Shown piece by piece: positions 33,051 through 40,625 of a DNA stretch of 41,288 nucleotides; the stretch's first letter is position 1, and each line of letters opens with the position of its first letter. Where the stretch lies: positions 1-41,288 of IMG/VR virus record IMGVR_UViG_3300031224_000023; one strand, given 5' to 3'. Origin of the DNA: a virus. The position numbers were made by a program, and so were the translations under genes. The notes below the pieces were generated by a model. The model searched no databases. It had not been told where the DNA came from and saw nothing but the letters and a program-made list of their open reading frames with translations.

Positions 33051-35090
33051 CTAAACTCCTTGGGCTTGCGGCCCTAAATTTGCTGTAGACGCTTGCGGCG
33101 CTTCCTGCGTTAATATATTTGCTTGGCTATCTTGCGGAAGGCCAGCGTTTTCTTGTATTACATTCCCTTGTGCTGTGAGCTTATCTACTAACCATTGTAT
33201 TGCATTACTTGGTACCTTGATTCTCTCGACTCTGTTTGTCTGAGGATTGAAAGCACTTGCATTCACGGTGGTCAGGAAACCTCCTGTTGGGATCATGCCA
33301 TTTTCTATCATAAGTTTTTGCTGAGCTTCTTGCCTTGCGAGCTGTTCATGCTGAGCCATTACTTGCATATAGTTATTTTTAATATCTTCTGCTAAGAATC
33401 GAAAGTCACTCTTCTTCATTCTGTGATTAAGAGCCGTAATCATGAACTGATGATCTTCATTTACATTAACATTTGGTACGCTTCCTCTGTCTAGCGCAAG
33501 GATAGTGTTCATTGCGTTATCTGTACTGATGGTCATCGTGCTAAATAACTGCTCGTCATTCCCGAAAGGAAGCTGTCTAATGAGAGATCCTATCTGCTCG
33601 GGATTTAACTGTCCGCCTGTATACTGAAGCGTCTGAGTGATACCCAATATTTTGCCAAACTTAGTTTCAATATCTCCAGACTGAGGCTTGATTTTTATTT
33701 CGAAACCATTGTCTTTGCTCTCGACAAACTCAGGGATATTTACAGCTTCGCTTCTTCCATTTATCTTAATGATATGTTGCGGAGTTAGATACTTCTTAGA
33801 CATCTTGAGTACAGTCTCGAATATTCGCTTTTCAAATCTGCCAAACTTTCCGACGTATTTTACAAACCGCTTCTTCTCTTTCATTGTTCTGAATAATAAT
33901 TGATAGGGATCACCAACGCTCTCCTTATCCTGCATGATATGTTCAAGGTTTGCAGCTTCGTACATTTCTCTAATTTGAGATAGTTGATACTCTAGATACT
34001 GCGCTCCTGACCTGCCTGCCTGAACAATGGGCTGCTGTCCTGATATCTGGAAGGCACGCACGCCATGCATGTACCCCCCGTTGCTTATTTTTGTTCCTTT
34101 CTGGATGAATACTTTGTCATCGCCGAGCGTAATCTGGTGTTCAGCCATCTTGCTAGACGAACGATTGATCTCAACCTGATAAGGACGACATACACGGACG
34201 ATACTAGTTGAACGAGGCGAAGTAGTAAGTTCATCGAAACCTTCTGTTACGACTGGATAGATACCAAAAGGAAGCTCCCCTTGGAACACAACAAGTTCGT
34301 CTGTATAAAGAGCGTACCACCCTTTAGGATATCTTATGCTTGGCTTATAAAAGAGTTCCATAATGAGAGTCTGATCCTTGGCCGTTCTATATTCACCGCT
34401 ATTAGAATCAAATATCTTAAATGTACCCTTGCTACTTGCTGTAAATGTTTCTGGATCAATATCAGGATTAAGGTCTTTTACTAAAATCTTAAAGTCCTCA
34501 ATGTCAACCATTGTATCTTTAATCCAATACCTAGTTTCCTTGGAGTCTCTAGCGTTTGGATCTCTCCTCATATCAAAACCAAAAACTCTATCGATGACAA
34601 ACTCGCCAAGTCTTGATACGGCACCCTGCTCGTCTTCAGTCTCAGCGCCAAGGCTGTAATCGAACCTTACGATACCAAACACTTCGCCGATAGTTGTAAA
34701 GTCGTGGGCATTCTTTTCTTGCCTATCTTCCCAATCGTTAGTCGCCTTAACCCAATCAATGATTCCTTGAGCCATTTCCGCCTCTTTAACATCTTGAAGC
34801 TCGTCTTTATTGTACGGCTCGGCCATGCTAGAGGGGTTTGTCTCGAGAATAGAGTTCTGATATACGTTACAGACTCTGTGGATATGGTTCTTCGTTAGTC
34901 TAATCTTCTGTTTCTTGCTTATAACACCTCTTGATCTGAGGTCTTCAAACAGGCTTTCTGCTTTCTGTCTATTGTAATGCTCACCAGATCGTAGAAGTAT
35001 GTTGGTTCTTTGCTCAGAAAACAGTTTTTTGTCTGCGATGTCTCCATCTTTGTGCATCTTTTTTAGTTTTTCTAGCGTAAAGTCAGCCAT
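33051..35090 (-). CDS. Portal protein
   Basis: A 679-residue protein with the length and layout of podovirus portals: N-terminal helices, a mid region with YRVCNVYQNSI-type and MELFYKPS strands, the segment FGFDMRRDPNARD typical of P22-like portals, and a C-terminal Gln-rich helix for the barrel (QLARQEAQQKLMIENGM). It lies between terminase and scaffold genes. It forms the dodecameric channel for DNA. Confidence 0.85.
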   Translation of the reverse strand: MADFTLEKLKKMHKDGDIADKKLFSEQRTNILLRSGEHYNRQKAESLFEDLRSRGVISKKQKIRLTKNHIHRVCNVYQNSILETNPSSMAEPYNKDELQDVKEAEMAQGIIDWVKATNDWEDRQEKNAHDFTTIGEVFGIVRFDYSLGAETEDEQGAVSRLGEFVIDRVFGFDMRRDPNARDSKETRYWIKDTMVDIEDFKILVKDLNPDIDPETFTASSKGTFKIFDSNSGEYRTAKDQTLIMELFYKPSIRYPKGWYALYTDELVVFQGELPFGIYPVVTEGFDELTTSPRSTSIVRVCRPYQVEINRSSSKMAEHQITLGDDKVFIQKGTKISNGGYMHGVRAFQISGQQPIVQAGRSGAQYLEYQLSQIREMYEAANLEHIMQDKESVGDPYQLLFRTMKEKKRFVKYVGKFGRFEKRIFETVLKMSKKYLTPQHIIKINGRSEAVNIPEFVESKDNGFEIKIKPQSGDIETKFGKILGITQTLQYTGGQLNPEQIGSLIRQLPFGNDEQLFSTMTISTDNAMNTILALDRGSVPNVNVNEDHQFMITALNHRMKKSDFRFLAEDIKNNYMQVMAQHEQLARQEAQQKLMIENGMIPTGGFLTTVNASAFNPQTNRVERIKVPSNAIQWLVDKLTAQGNVIQENAGLPQDSQANILTQEAPQASTANLGPQAQGV

Positions 35091-35473
35091 TAGGTATCAC
35101 CCTCGTTCTTCATTATTTCTTCGTAAAGCTCAGGATTTGAGAATGCAAGCTCATCAATATCCTCTTCAGTCAGCATTGGCTTGAATTGTTCCTCTACTTC
35201 GGTGTCACCATTATTATACACTTCTTCCTGCAATTCAACTCTTTGCGTCGATTGATGAAAATTACTTGCAGGAGTTAAGGCCACTTGTCCACCTATAACT
35301 AGTTCTAAATCAAGCCCACCGTGTTTAAACGACATGTGCTTAACTCCAACCTCTCCTGCAGCCCTAATGATTTCGCATACTTCAGTCGAAGAGAAGGTCG
35401 TCCCATTCGCCGATTTCGCTCTCGATCGACTCCCAGTCGCTGTCTTGGTCTTTTTTTGTTGCCCAGTAGTCAT
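35090..35473 (-). CDS. Small packaging-region protein overlapping the terminase gene
   Basis: A 127-residue protein whose N-terminal 30 codons (92 bases) overlap the end of the large terminase in a different frame. It begins with a basic Lys/Thr/Ser-rich part, then CEIIRAAGEVGVKHMSFKHG, like small proteins found between terminase and portal in other phages, and ends acidic (LTEEDIDELAFSNPELYEEI). ATG 35473 is the only ATG before the conserved part; ATG 35335 is the alternative. It may help packaging. Confidence 0.65.
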   Translation of the reverse strand: MTTGQQKKTKTATGSRSRAKSANGTTFSSTEVCEIIRAAGEVGVKHMSFKHGGLDLELVIGGQVALTPASNFHQSTQRVELQEEVYNNGDTEVEEQFKPMLTEEDIDELAFSNPELYEEIMKNEGDT

Positions 35474-36959
35474 TTGGTCTTACCTCTTCAAAGTTAGAAC
35501 GGCTCGCTTCCTCTACTTTTCGAGGAGCTGCTCCGTTTAGTATAGTTTCCCAATCAATTGGTATCTCGCATATTGCATATCTAATGCTGTCAATAAAGTC
35601 GTCTTTGGCGTGTCGCTTATTACTGTTGATTCCCAGAGTCTCAAACTCTCTAACAATTTTGAGTGATTCATCCTCTACATCTTCAGGGTCGTAATATACC
35701 TGAAACATGCCAGACTTAAGTGCGGTATTAAGGGCCATCTCTCCAAACTCATGATTTTTTTCAGCTTTCTTAAAAGGCCTTCCCGCTCTGTTTGATATCG
35801 TACCAAAGTCTTTTGATGCCCAATCGTAAGCTTCAACTGATGGCTGTAATGTACCACAGTCCCTAACGTAGTGTTTATAGATATCCTCAGCAGTGGTTTC
35901 GATTCCATCAAGTCTCCTTCCTTTAAACCATCTTATTTTTGTGAGTGCTGCATTAACCATAAGAAAGGAATAAGCTGCAGGGTGATTGTTGTCACCGCCG
36001 CTGCCAACGTCAACAGCACTGTATACGCTCCAACCTTTTGGAACCCCCTTAAATAACTTTCCGCTCGAGTCTCTAGGAAACGGTTTATAGTTTCGCTCTC
36101 TATCAAATCCAGAGTACTTAAGCCCCTCGTCTTTAATAAAGCGTCCCTTAATTCTTCGCTCCACTTCAGCTTTACTTTTGCAGTTTTTAACAGCTTGCTC
36201 GATTCTTCCAATCGTCCACGGGGCTTTAGTCCCGTCATGATATTTAAGACAGTCGTACATCGAGATTTGCCTCTTCCATGCGTCTTTCCACATTTCATCT
36301 GGTTCTCCTCTTCGCTCGATAACTTTATACCAGAATTCTTGACCGAGTGTTGCTGTAAATGCCATAGAGAAGTATCCATCGGTAGCGAACAACCTAGCCT
36401 GCAATTCGGGCAGGAGATTCTCTGGAAGCTCTTCGTCGCAATCGATTGCAAAGACTGTCCCTGATTGGAGATCCTGCGCATTTTGATTGTAGGTTTTAAA
36501 ATAGATTTTATAGCCACTATTGAACTCGATGTACTTTAGTACTTTGTTAACGATGGCTTCTTTCCATCCAAATATTTCATGGTCTTTGTATTCGCCTCGA
36601 GGCAAGTAATACGGCTCCCACTTTTCACGAAACTCCGTCATCACTGTGTCTTGATTTGGGTATAGGTACCAGCTGTACGGTCTAGTCTTTGGATTTACAG
36701 CGAACTGTGATGGCCAAAGATCCTCCCATATATCTGGGTCTGTAGCAATCTCAATCCTATCGCAGATCTGAGCGGTTGACTTACCAATCTGGTTAGCTGC
36801 ACATATAAGACGTTTCTTAATATACTTAGCTTCATCATACTCCTTCTGCCAAAGGTATCTTTTTAATCCGTATCGATGGGGCAAGCCTTCTTTAAGCTTT
36901 AGCTTTTCCTCTAGGAGTCTTAGCTTTTCCATCTTCATCTGCAATAATTCTTTCTTCAT
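35382..36959 (-). CDS. terL: Terminase large subunit
   Basis: A 525-residue protein with the two TerL domains. ATPase: Walker A AANQIGKST (54-62, a variant with Q), Walker B VFAIDCDEE (169-177), and coupling motif FTATLG. Nuclease: SAVDVGSGGDNN (first Asp about 317), EAYDWASK and the C-terminal AKDDFIDSIRYAI. It packages DNA into the procapsid through the portal. The C-terminus ends with an acidic tail (EIGEWDDLLFD). Its start overlaps the previous gene by 68 bases. Confidence 0.95.
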   Translation of the reverse strand: MKKELLQMKMEKLRLLEEKLKLKEGLPHRYGLKRYLWQKEYDEAKYIKKRLICAANQIGKSTAQICDRIEIATDPDIWEDLWPSQFAVNPKTRPYSWYLYPNQDTVMTEFREKWEPYYLPRGEYKDHEIFGWKEAIVNKVLKYIEFNSGYKIYFKTYNQNAQDLQSGTVFAIDCDEELPENLLPELQARLFATDGYFSMAFTATLGQEFWYKVIERRGEPDEMWKDAWKRQISMYDCLKYHDGTKAPWTIGRIEQAVKNCKSKAEVERRIKGRFIKDEGLKYSGFDRERNYKPFPRDSSGKLFKGVPKGWSVYSAVDVGSGGDNNHPAAYSFLMVNAALTKIRWFKGRRLDGIETTAEDIYKHYVRDCGTLQPSVEAYDWASKDFGTISNRAGRPFKKAEKNHEFGEMALNTALKSGMFQVYYDPEDVEDESLKIVREFETLGINSNKRHAKDDFIDSIRYAICEIPIDWETILNGAAPRKVEEASRSNFEEVRPNDYWATKKDQDSDWESIESEIGEWDDLLFD

Positions 36960-37119
36960 ATAGCAAAATCCCGACGATATGATTAGGCCCTACACCAATT
37001 TTAAATTCTCTAATTACAGATCCAGCTTCCTCGAGCTGTCCAGCGAACTTGTTATAATTCCTGTCAAACTCTTCTGGGTAGCTTGTTCTTGCGATAAACG
37101 ACTTTGCTTTTAATGACAT
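36892..37119 (-). CDS. Small Cse60-like protein
   Basis: A 75-residue protein with the pattern SFIARTSYPEEFDRNYNKF, then FKIGVGPNHIVGILLYEE, typical of the small beta-alpha-beta family that contains Cse60 and similar phage proteins. It is encoded between the TerS-like and TerL genes and overlaps TerL by 68 bases. The C-terminus is basic. The role is unknown. Confidence 0.6.
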   Translation of the reverse strand: MSLKAKSFIARTSYPEEFDRNYNKFAGQLEEAGSVIREFKIGVGPNHIVGILLYEERIIADEDGKAKTPRGKAKA

Positions 37120-37238
37120 ACTCTGATCCTTCGTCTCTTATTAGAGAGCGTTTCAATTACTTCTTCACACTTAGATTTCCAGTACACGTTTACAGTTATC
37201 AGGTCTTCTATTTCTCTACTCTTTCTTGAACTCAGCAT
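37110..37238 (-). CDS. Hypothetical small basic protein
   Basis: A 42-residue basic protein if started at the ATG at 37238 (MLSSRKSREIEDLITVNVYW); the frame is open to 37328, but a longer form would overlap the upstream gene by over 110 bases. It ends in NKRRRIRVCH. Its stop overlaps the next ATG. The call is tentative. Confidence 0.45.
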   Translation of the reverse strand: MLSSRKSREIEDLITVNVYWKSKCEEVIETLSNKRRRIRVCH

Positions 37239-37929
37239 CAAAGGTCTTGTACTCTCCAGACTCAAGATCCTCTCCTTCACTGTCTCCAACATCTTCTCCG
37301 CGAATTCCTTCTTGCCCATTTGTCTCATTAAGCTGCTCCTCTAGTTCAATAAGTCTGCTATTGACCGCATCCATATCTAGCTCGCCCTTGGTTTTCTTAG
37401 AAGGCTCATTAGTATTAATATTAATTTGTCTTTGTACTGCTGTACCTTTAATACGATCTTCTAGATTCTTAATTACCTGAAGTAGGACTAGAGCTTTTTT
37501 GGGGCAGACCTCTTGATATTCTTCCCACTCTCCGTCAACTTTTCTTTTCTTGGTAGTATTGATATCCATCGAAATAAGATCCTCATAACGCTGAGTAACC
37601 ATATCCAAGGCTGCTTTTGACTTGTCTTCGTATGAATCTAGGGGGCTTGTGATCCACGCCATCTTCGCGGGGTTGCTAATTATGTCTCTATAGAAGTATT
37701 CTTTTGAACAACAGTTATCGTATACGCGCCAGTTGCGCATTCGCTTACCACGTTCTTGAGCCACAAGAAGCTCTTCCCAGAACTTCCGTTTGATCTCGTA
37801 CATCTTAAGGGTAGGCTTTACTCTACCGATAAGCTGATTCTCTGATAACAAGTATAATTCTTGCGGAATTACCTCTATAGCTTCCTTTACCCTGTCACTG
37901 TAGACGGATAAATTCTTTTCCTCATCCAT
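37216..37929 (-). CDS. Putative small terminase subunit
   Basis: A 237-residue protein with an N-terminal helical part that includes PTLKMYEIKRKFWEELLVA, a central helical region and an acidic C-terminus (EGIRGEDVGDSEGEDLESGE). The position before TerL, length and helical N-terminus match TerS-type DNA recognition subunits, which are too divergent to identify by eye. A packaging-associated protein of another kind is the alternative. Confidence 0.5.
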   Translation of the reverse strand: MDEEKNLSVYSDRVKEAIEVIPQELYLLSENQLIGRVKPTLKMYEIKRKFWEELLVAQERGKRMRNWRVYDNCCSKEYFYRDIISNPAKMAWITSPLDSYEDKSKAALDMVTQRYEDLISMDINTTKKRKVDGEWEEYQEVCPKKALVLLQVIKNLEDRIKGTAVQRQININTNEPSKKTKGELDMDAVNSRLIELEEQLNETNGQEGIRGEDVGDSEGEDLESGEYKTFDAEFKKE

Positions 37930-37962
37930 TACTCATACTAGCATAAAGGAGAATCTACGCAA

Positions 37963-38307
37963 CTATACTTGGTCAATAACAGGTAGTCCCACCGCGTCAG
38001 AAGCGACCTGCTGTTGTTGAGGGGCAAATCCATCTACTACGTTGCCTCCAATTGCCATTGGCCCCTGCTGTTGCCCATCAATCATGGCCTTAAGGATATC
38101 CTTATTGAGTTGCTCTGACTTACTTTCGGTCGCGATATCTGCACGAACTTTCTTTTGTTGTGCCTGAGCCATCTTTAGCTCACCAAGCTTCTGATCAATT
38201 CCTTGCGTAAGCATTTCCTTGTCAGCTTGGATTTGAGTAATCTGGTTATTGATATCACTCATGTTTTTATCGTTAACTACTTTTGCCATCTCTGTGAATT
38301 TTGACAT
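37963..38307 (-). CDS. Hypothetical coiled-coil virion protein
   Basis: A 114-residue protein with an N-terminal helix rich in Gln, Lys and Met (INNQITQIQADKEMLTQGI, LKMAQAQQKKVRADI) and a Gln-rich, Gly/Pro-containing C-terminus (DGQQQGPMAIGGNVVDG). It overlaps the previous gene through TAATG. It may be a head protein. Function is unknown. Confidence 0.55.
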   Translation of the reverse strand: MSKFTEMAKVVNDKNMSDINNQITQIQADKEMLTQGIDQKLGELKMAQAQQKKVRADIATESKSEQLNKDILKAMIDGQQQGPMAIGGNVVDGFAPQQQQVASDAVGLPVIDQV

Positions 38308-39182
38308 TACCTAAGATCCTTTGATATTTTTTCTAACTCTCTGAGGGCGCGTTCTGTTCTGCTGCTACCCCTTGAGCCTCTCTTTGGCCCCGCTGCTTTC
38401 TTTGTATTTTTTAATGCATCAAGCACTGGGTCTACCTTTTCTTCTACGATCGGAACCTCTTCTTCCTTTTCGTCATCTCCGCCAAACATCTGGTTAAGAA
38501 GTGCTAGTCCGCCAAGAATCATCGCTCCTTTTTTACCGCCACCCTTAACTGCACCTAGCATTCTAGAGAAAAATCCACCGCCTTCTTCTGCAGTCTCCTC
38601 GAGGATTTCTTTACCAATCTTCTCGCCAGCTTCCTCTACTCCACCTAGCTTGCTTGTCCCTGCACCGTCAACTGATCCGCGTAATGCTTCCTTAGTAACA
38701 TTAGCAACTTTTCCAGCGTTTATCTTTGGGATATCTAAAACATCCGTACCGCCAGACTTAATTAGGTTCATCACTTCTTTAATGGGAAGCGGTGGCAGTT
38801 TAGCAATACGAGGAATCTGTCTTATTGCTTTATTGCGCAGAGAATCTTCCATGCCGTTAATTTCAGTTAAGAACTTACGCAAAGGAATCAACTCGTCTTT
38901 TCTTATACCTAACGAGCGAACTATGCCTCTGAACTCACGCTCATCTACTGGCCCATTCTCGCTCATAGTAAAGATAGCGCCGAGAGCTTTTCTCATTCCG
39001 TCAGATACTTTAGATGGGGCAATCCCGCCAGTCGCAGTTAAAATTAATCCGCCAGCACCAGTCTGAATAAGCTTGCTAATTTCCTCGCTTTCCCCTGCGC
39101 TTTGCGATTCTAACACGTCTCCAACCGGGCCAAGAAGCCCTAATCCAAGACTCGCAATAGTGTCATCATCAAATATAGCCAA
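38307..39182 (-). CDS. First gene of the leftward block; hypothetical virion protein
   Basis: A 291-residue protein if it starts at the TTG at 39182, which has AAGGAG 6 bases upstream. The frame is open to 39239, but the promoter found at 39239-39211 would place transcription start after that codon, so the longer form cannot be made from it. It has a Gly-rich hydrophobic segment (IQTGAGGLILTATGGIAP), a possible membrane helix (GGKKGAMILGGLALLNQMFGG) and a basic C-terminus (PKRGSRGSSRTERALRELEK). An ejection or head-interior role is possible. Confidence 0.6.
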   Translation of the reverse strand: MAIFDDDTIASLGLGLLGPVGDVLESQSAGESEEISKLIQTGAGGLILTATGGIAPSKVSDGMRKALGAIFTMSENGPVDEREFRGIVRSLGIRKDELIPLRKFLTEINGMEDSLRNKAIRQIPRIAKLPPLPIKEVMNLIKSGGTDVLDIPKINAGKVANVTKEALRGSVDGAGTSKLGGVEEAGEKIGKEILEETAEEGGGFFSRMLGAVKGGGKKGAMILGGLALLNQMFGGDDEKEEEVPIVEEKVDPVLDALKNTKKAAGPKRGSRGSSRTERALRELEKISKDLR

Positions 39183-39210
39183 ACCATTCTCCTTAAAGTT
39201 AATTGATTTT

Positions 39211-39239
39211 ATAATAGCAGAGGAGGTAAGCGGAAACAA
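39211..39239 (-). promoter_or_regulatory. Leftward (late) sigma70-like promoter
   Basis: On the minus strand TTGTTT (39239-39234) and TATTAT (39216-39211) are separated by exactly 17 bases. The expected start point is near 39204, followed by a ~20-base leader with AAGGAG and the TTG start at 39182. It would drive the whole leftward virion block. Confidence 0.65.
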
Positions 39240-39372
39240 GTGAGAAGAAGGCGCAGCGGTCTAAGCAAATCCCGAAAGCAAATCCACGTCGGCGAGGGCT
39301 TAGGGAAACCTCCCACTGAAGGGCGGCGGCGGCGGCTTCTGTTTGCTGCTGTCTCTCGGCGGGATTGTTCGC

Positions 39373-39387
39373 GGGAACCATGTTCCC
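39373..39387. promoter_or_regulatory. Perfect palindrome upstream of the late promoter
   Basis: GGGAAC-CAT-GTTCCC is a perfect inverted repeat with a 3-base centre. It lies ~135 bases upstream of the leftward promoter and is fused to a run of nine C (39385-39393). It could be a regulatory binding site or the base of a hairpin. No protein is known to bind it. Confidence 0.45.
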
Positions 39388-39510
39388 CCCCCCTCTTCTT
39401 CCTTTATAGTAAACCGTCTAAAAATAGCGTGTCAATACCGAGCGCATTACTTTTGGCGATTTATTTTCGATATCTCAATGATTATGGGGTTTTACGATAA
39501 AAATAAAATG

Positions 39511-39525
39511 CCGCCAGATTTGCGG
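39511..39525 (-). terminator. Weak leftward terminator candidate
   Basis: On the minus strand CCGC and GGCGG-type arms (39525-39511, loop of 7) are followed by CATTTTATTTTTAT. The stem is only four pairs. If real, it would separate the two small leftward genes and the tRNA-like gene from the late promoter. Confidence 0.3.
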
Positions 39526-39575
39526 TCTGACGACATAAGAGTGAAAGGATGAGCTGATGAAGGCTACAATTCATT

Positions 39576-39788
39576 CTAGTATTGCTCTTCTACCCACGCA
39601 AGATATAAATGCTTGGCCTTTATTATGTCGAGCATCGCGGAGGCAAGTAGGAAATAATAAGGATCTTCCATATCCTCGTAGCACGACATCGTCTCTATCG
39701 TGGAATCTATTCTGTTTAGATTTATCTCGTGGTCGTCAAGGGGTTCAGGCTGTTCGTGGTTTTCTGTAACAAGATAGAGTTTCGTCAT
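39576..39788 (-). CDS. Hypothetical small acidic protein
   Basis: A 70-residue acidic protein from the ATG at 39788 (MTKLYLVTENHEQPEPLDDH), with an in-frame GTG at 39803. A helical region with YFLLASAMLDIIKAKHLYL follows. It overlaps the zinc-finger gene upstream by 44 bases. No clear ribosome site is visible, so translational coupling is likely. Function is unknown. Confidence 0.5.
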   Translation of the reverse strand: MTKLYLVTENHEQPEPLDDHEINLNRIDSTIETMSCYEDMEDPYYFLLASAMLDIIKAKHLYLAWVEEQY

Positions 39789-39987
39789 ACAATATATTAA
39801 CACAGTCTTCGTCTATCGATAGGATCAATTCTCCATCTATAAACCTATAGTTCCTGACTATGTGCATACCCATATGCCGCTTCGTTTCACAATCTAGGCA
39901 GTCGTCGCAGAGGCCGTCGTTCTCGTAATAATCAATTTCATCCAGCTCGCAGCCGCAGTGATCGCATTCCATAGTAACAGCGTACAT
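39745..39987 (-). CDS. Small zinc-finger protein in the divergent control region
   Basis: An 80-residue protein starting MYAVTMECDHCGCELDEIDY; the zinc pattern is C8, C11 and C13 with C27, C30 and C33 (CDDCLDC). A strand-rich part follows (HIVRNYRFIDGELILSIDED). It is encoded leftward like the virion genes, but in the control region. It could be a transcription regulator; the nearby palindromes would be its possible targets. The ribosome site is weak; an internal ATG at 39972 is the alternative. Confidence 0.55.
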   Translation of the reverse strand: MYAVTMECDHCGCELDEIDYYENDGLCDDCLDCETKRHMGMHIVRNYRFIDGELILSIDEDCVNILYDETLSCYRKPRTA

Positions 39988-40015
39988 GAGGTTTTACTAA
40001 AATGCGATAGGGAAA

Positions 40016-40123
40016 TGGAAGGGACGGACAGGACTTGAACCTGCAACCTTCCCGCAACGAATCCTGTCGATTTTACTGACTAAAGACTCCAGCAAGCTGC
40101 TCTACCGTTGAGCTTCCGACCCC
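40016..40123 (-). tRNA. Atypical tRNA-like gene with very long anticodon-variable region
   Basis: On the minus strand an 8-bp acceptor stem (GGGGTCGG with CCGTCCCT; first pair G-U, one T-T mismatch), a discriminator T and an encoded CCA (40018-40016) can be drawn. The D arm is GCTC-AACGGTA-GAGC (40113-40099), and the T arm is GCAGG-TTCAAGT-CCTGT (40044-40028). Between D and T arms lie 54 bases, against ~23 in normal tRNAs and ~30-40 in long-arm types. The best central hairpin is TTGCTGG-AGTCTTTAG-TCAGTAA; if G32-A38 is the loop, the anticodon would be CTT, but with an unusual base 37. An 8-bp acceptor and this T arm recall tRNA-Sec; the TCA anticodon is absent. The identity is left open. Confidence 0.6.
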
Positions 40124-40365
40124 ATTGATAGCTGCAGAATACCGCAAATGGAGGGGAGGTGTCTAGGTTTTGCTAGTAGTTTTTTTCGGGGAGGATTCTC
40201 GGGAAGGGTTGGCAGATCGGAGGGATTTTTTGGGGTGGGTGTGTGGCGGACATTACATTGGGCATATAGTATCTAGACCCCCAGCCCCCCCCTCCGTTTC
40301 CAGCCTGTCACATTGCGGACTGCGTGAAGCAAGTGCACCTCGGTATCGTACAATCCCCCGCGTTG

Positions 40366-40393
40366 TATAATCTCCGCACCTATAATCTCCGCA
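40366..40393. repeat. Two direct copies of a 13-mer
   Basis: TATAATCTCCGCA occurs at 40366-40378 and 40381-40393, separated by two bases. Each starts with a perfect TATAAT box, but no -35 element stands at the right distance. They may be iterons or paired binding sites. Confidence 0.7.
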
Positions 40394-40537
40394 GTTATAC
40401 ATAAGCTAGATTAGGCAGCGCGTCCGCTTAAGCATTGAGTCATGTGCATCGTGTCATACCGCACCGTTCCTACTGCGTATGGTCGTGGGGGAGAGGGAGG
40501 TAGTCGGTGGACGCTCACCTGTAATATACGAACCTAC

Positions 40538-40565
40538 CATATCCGCCATATCCGCCATCTCCCGC
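40538..40565. repeat. Three tandem 9-mers
   Basis: CATATCCGC is repeated at 40538-40546 and 40547-40555, followed by a degenerate third unit (CATCTCCCGC) at 40556-40565. The spacing is close to a helical turn. The pattern is like iterons of a replication origin or cooperative binding sites. Confidence 0.7.
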
Positions 40566-40625
40566 CTCACCGCATCAACCCTTAGCAAAACAGGAACGCC
40601 GCAACACCCCTTGATCTCCCCTTTA

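Larger units (their letters stand above)
39183..39575. other. Late promoter region, no convincing gene
   Basis: About 390 bases with no supported gene; the open frames here on both strands look like compositional noise. It contains the late promoter (39211-39239), a (GGC)5 tract at about 39322-39336, a 15-base palindrome (39373-39387), a run of nine C (39385-39393) and a weak leftward hairpin (39511-39525). The base composition swings from GC-rich (39240-39400) to AT-rich (39400-39500). Confidence 0.7.

Noticed and set aside
35440-35470. A-rich heptamer within terL, resembling a programmed frameshift site
   Set aside because: A run of seven A precedes G at the point where the overlapping frame begins, but a -1 shift from terL would not enter that frame (it is +1 relative to terL), and the downstream gene has its own ATG.
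37930-37962. TTGCGT-16-TAGTAT promoter-like sequence before the putative small terminase gene
   Set aside because: The -10 box ends only about five bases before the ATG, so the transcript would be leaderless; a chance match in an AT-rich gap is more likely.
39240-39552. Overlapping rightward frames starting with Arg-rich sequence
   Set aside because: They reflect the GC-rich repeats and C run, lack ribosome sites and cross the late promoter region.
40016-40123. Similarity of a central segment (TCGACAGGATT) to tmRNA
   Set aside because: The overall layout has a full D arm and no tag reading frame or tmRNA pseudoknots; the resemblance is short and probably accidental.
40170-40370. 66-codon rightward frame after the tRNA-like gene
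   Set aside because: It runs through homopolymeric G and C tracts, begins with TTG-like low-quality start context and has no ribosome site.
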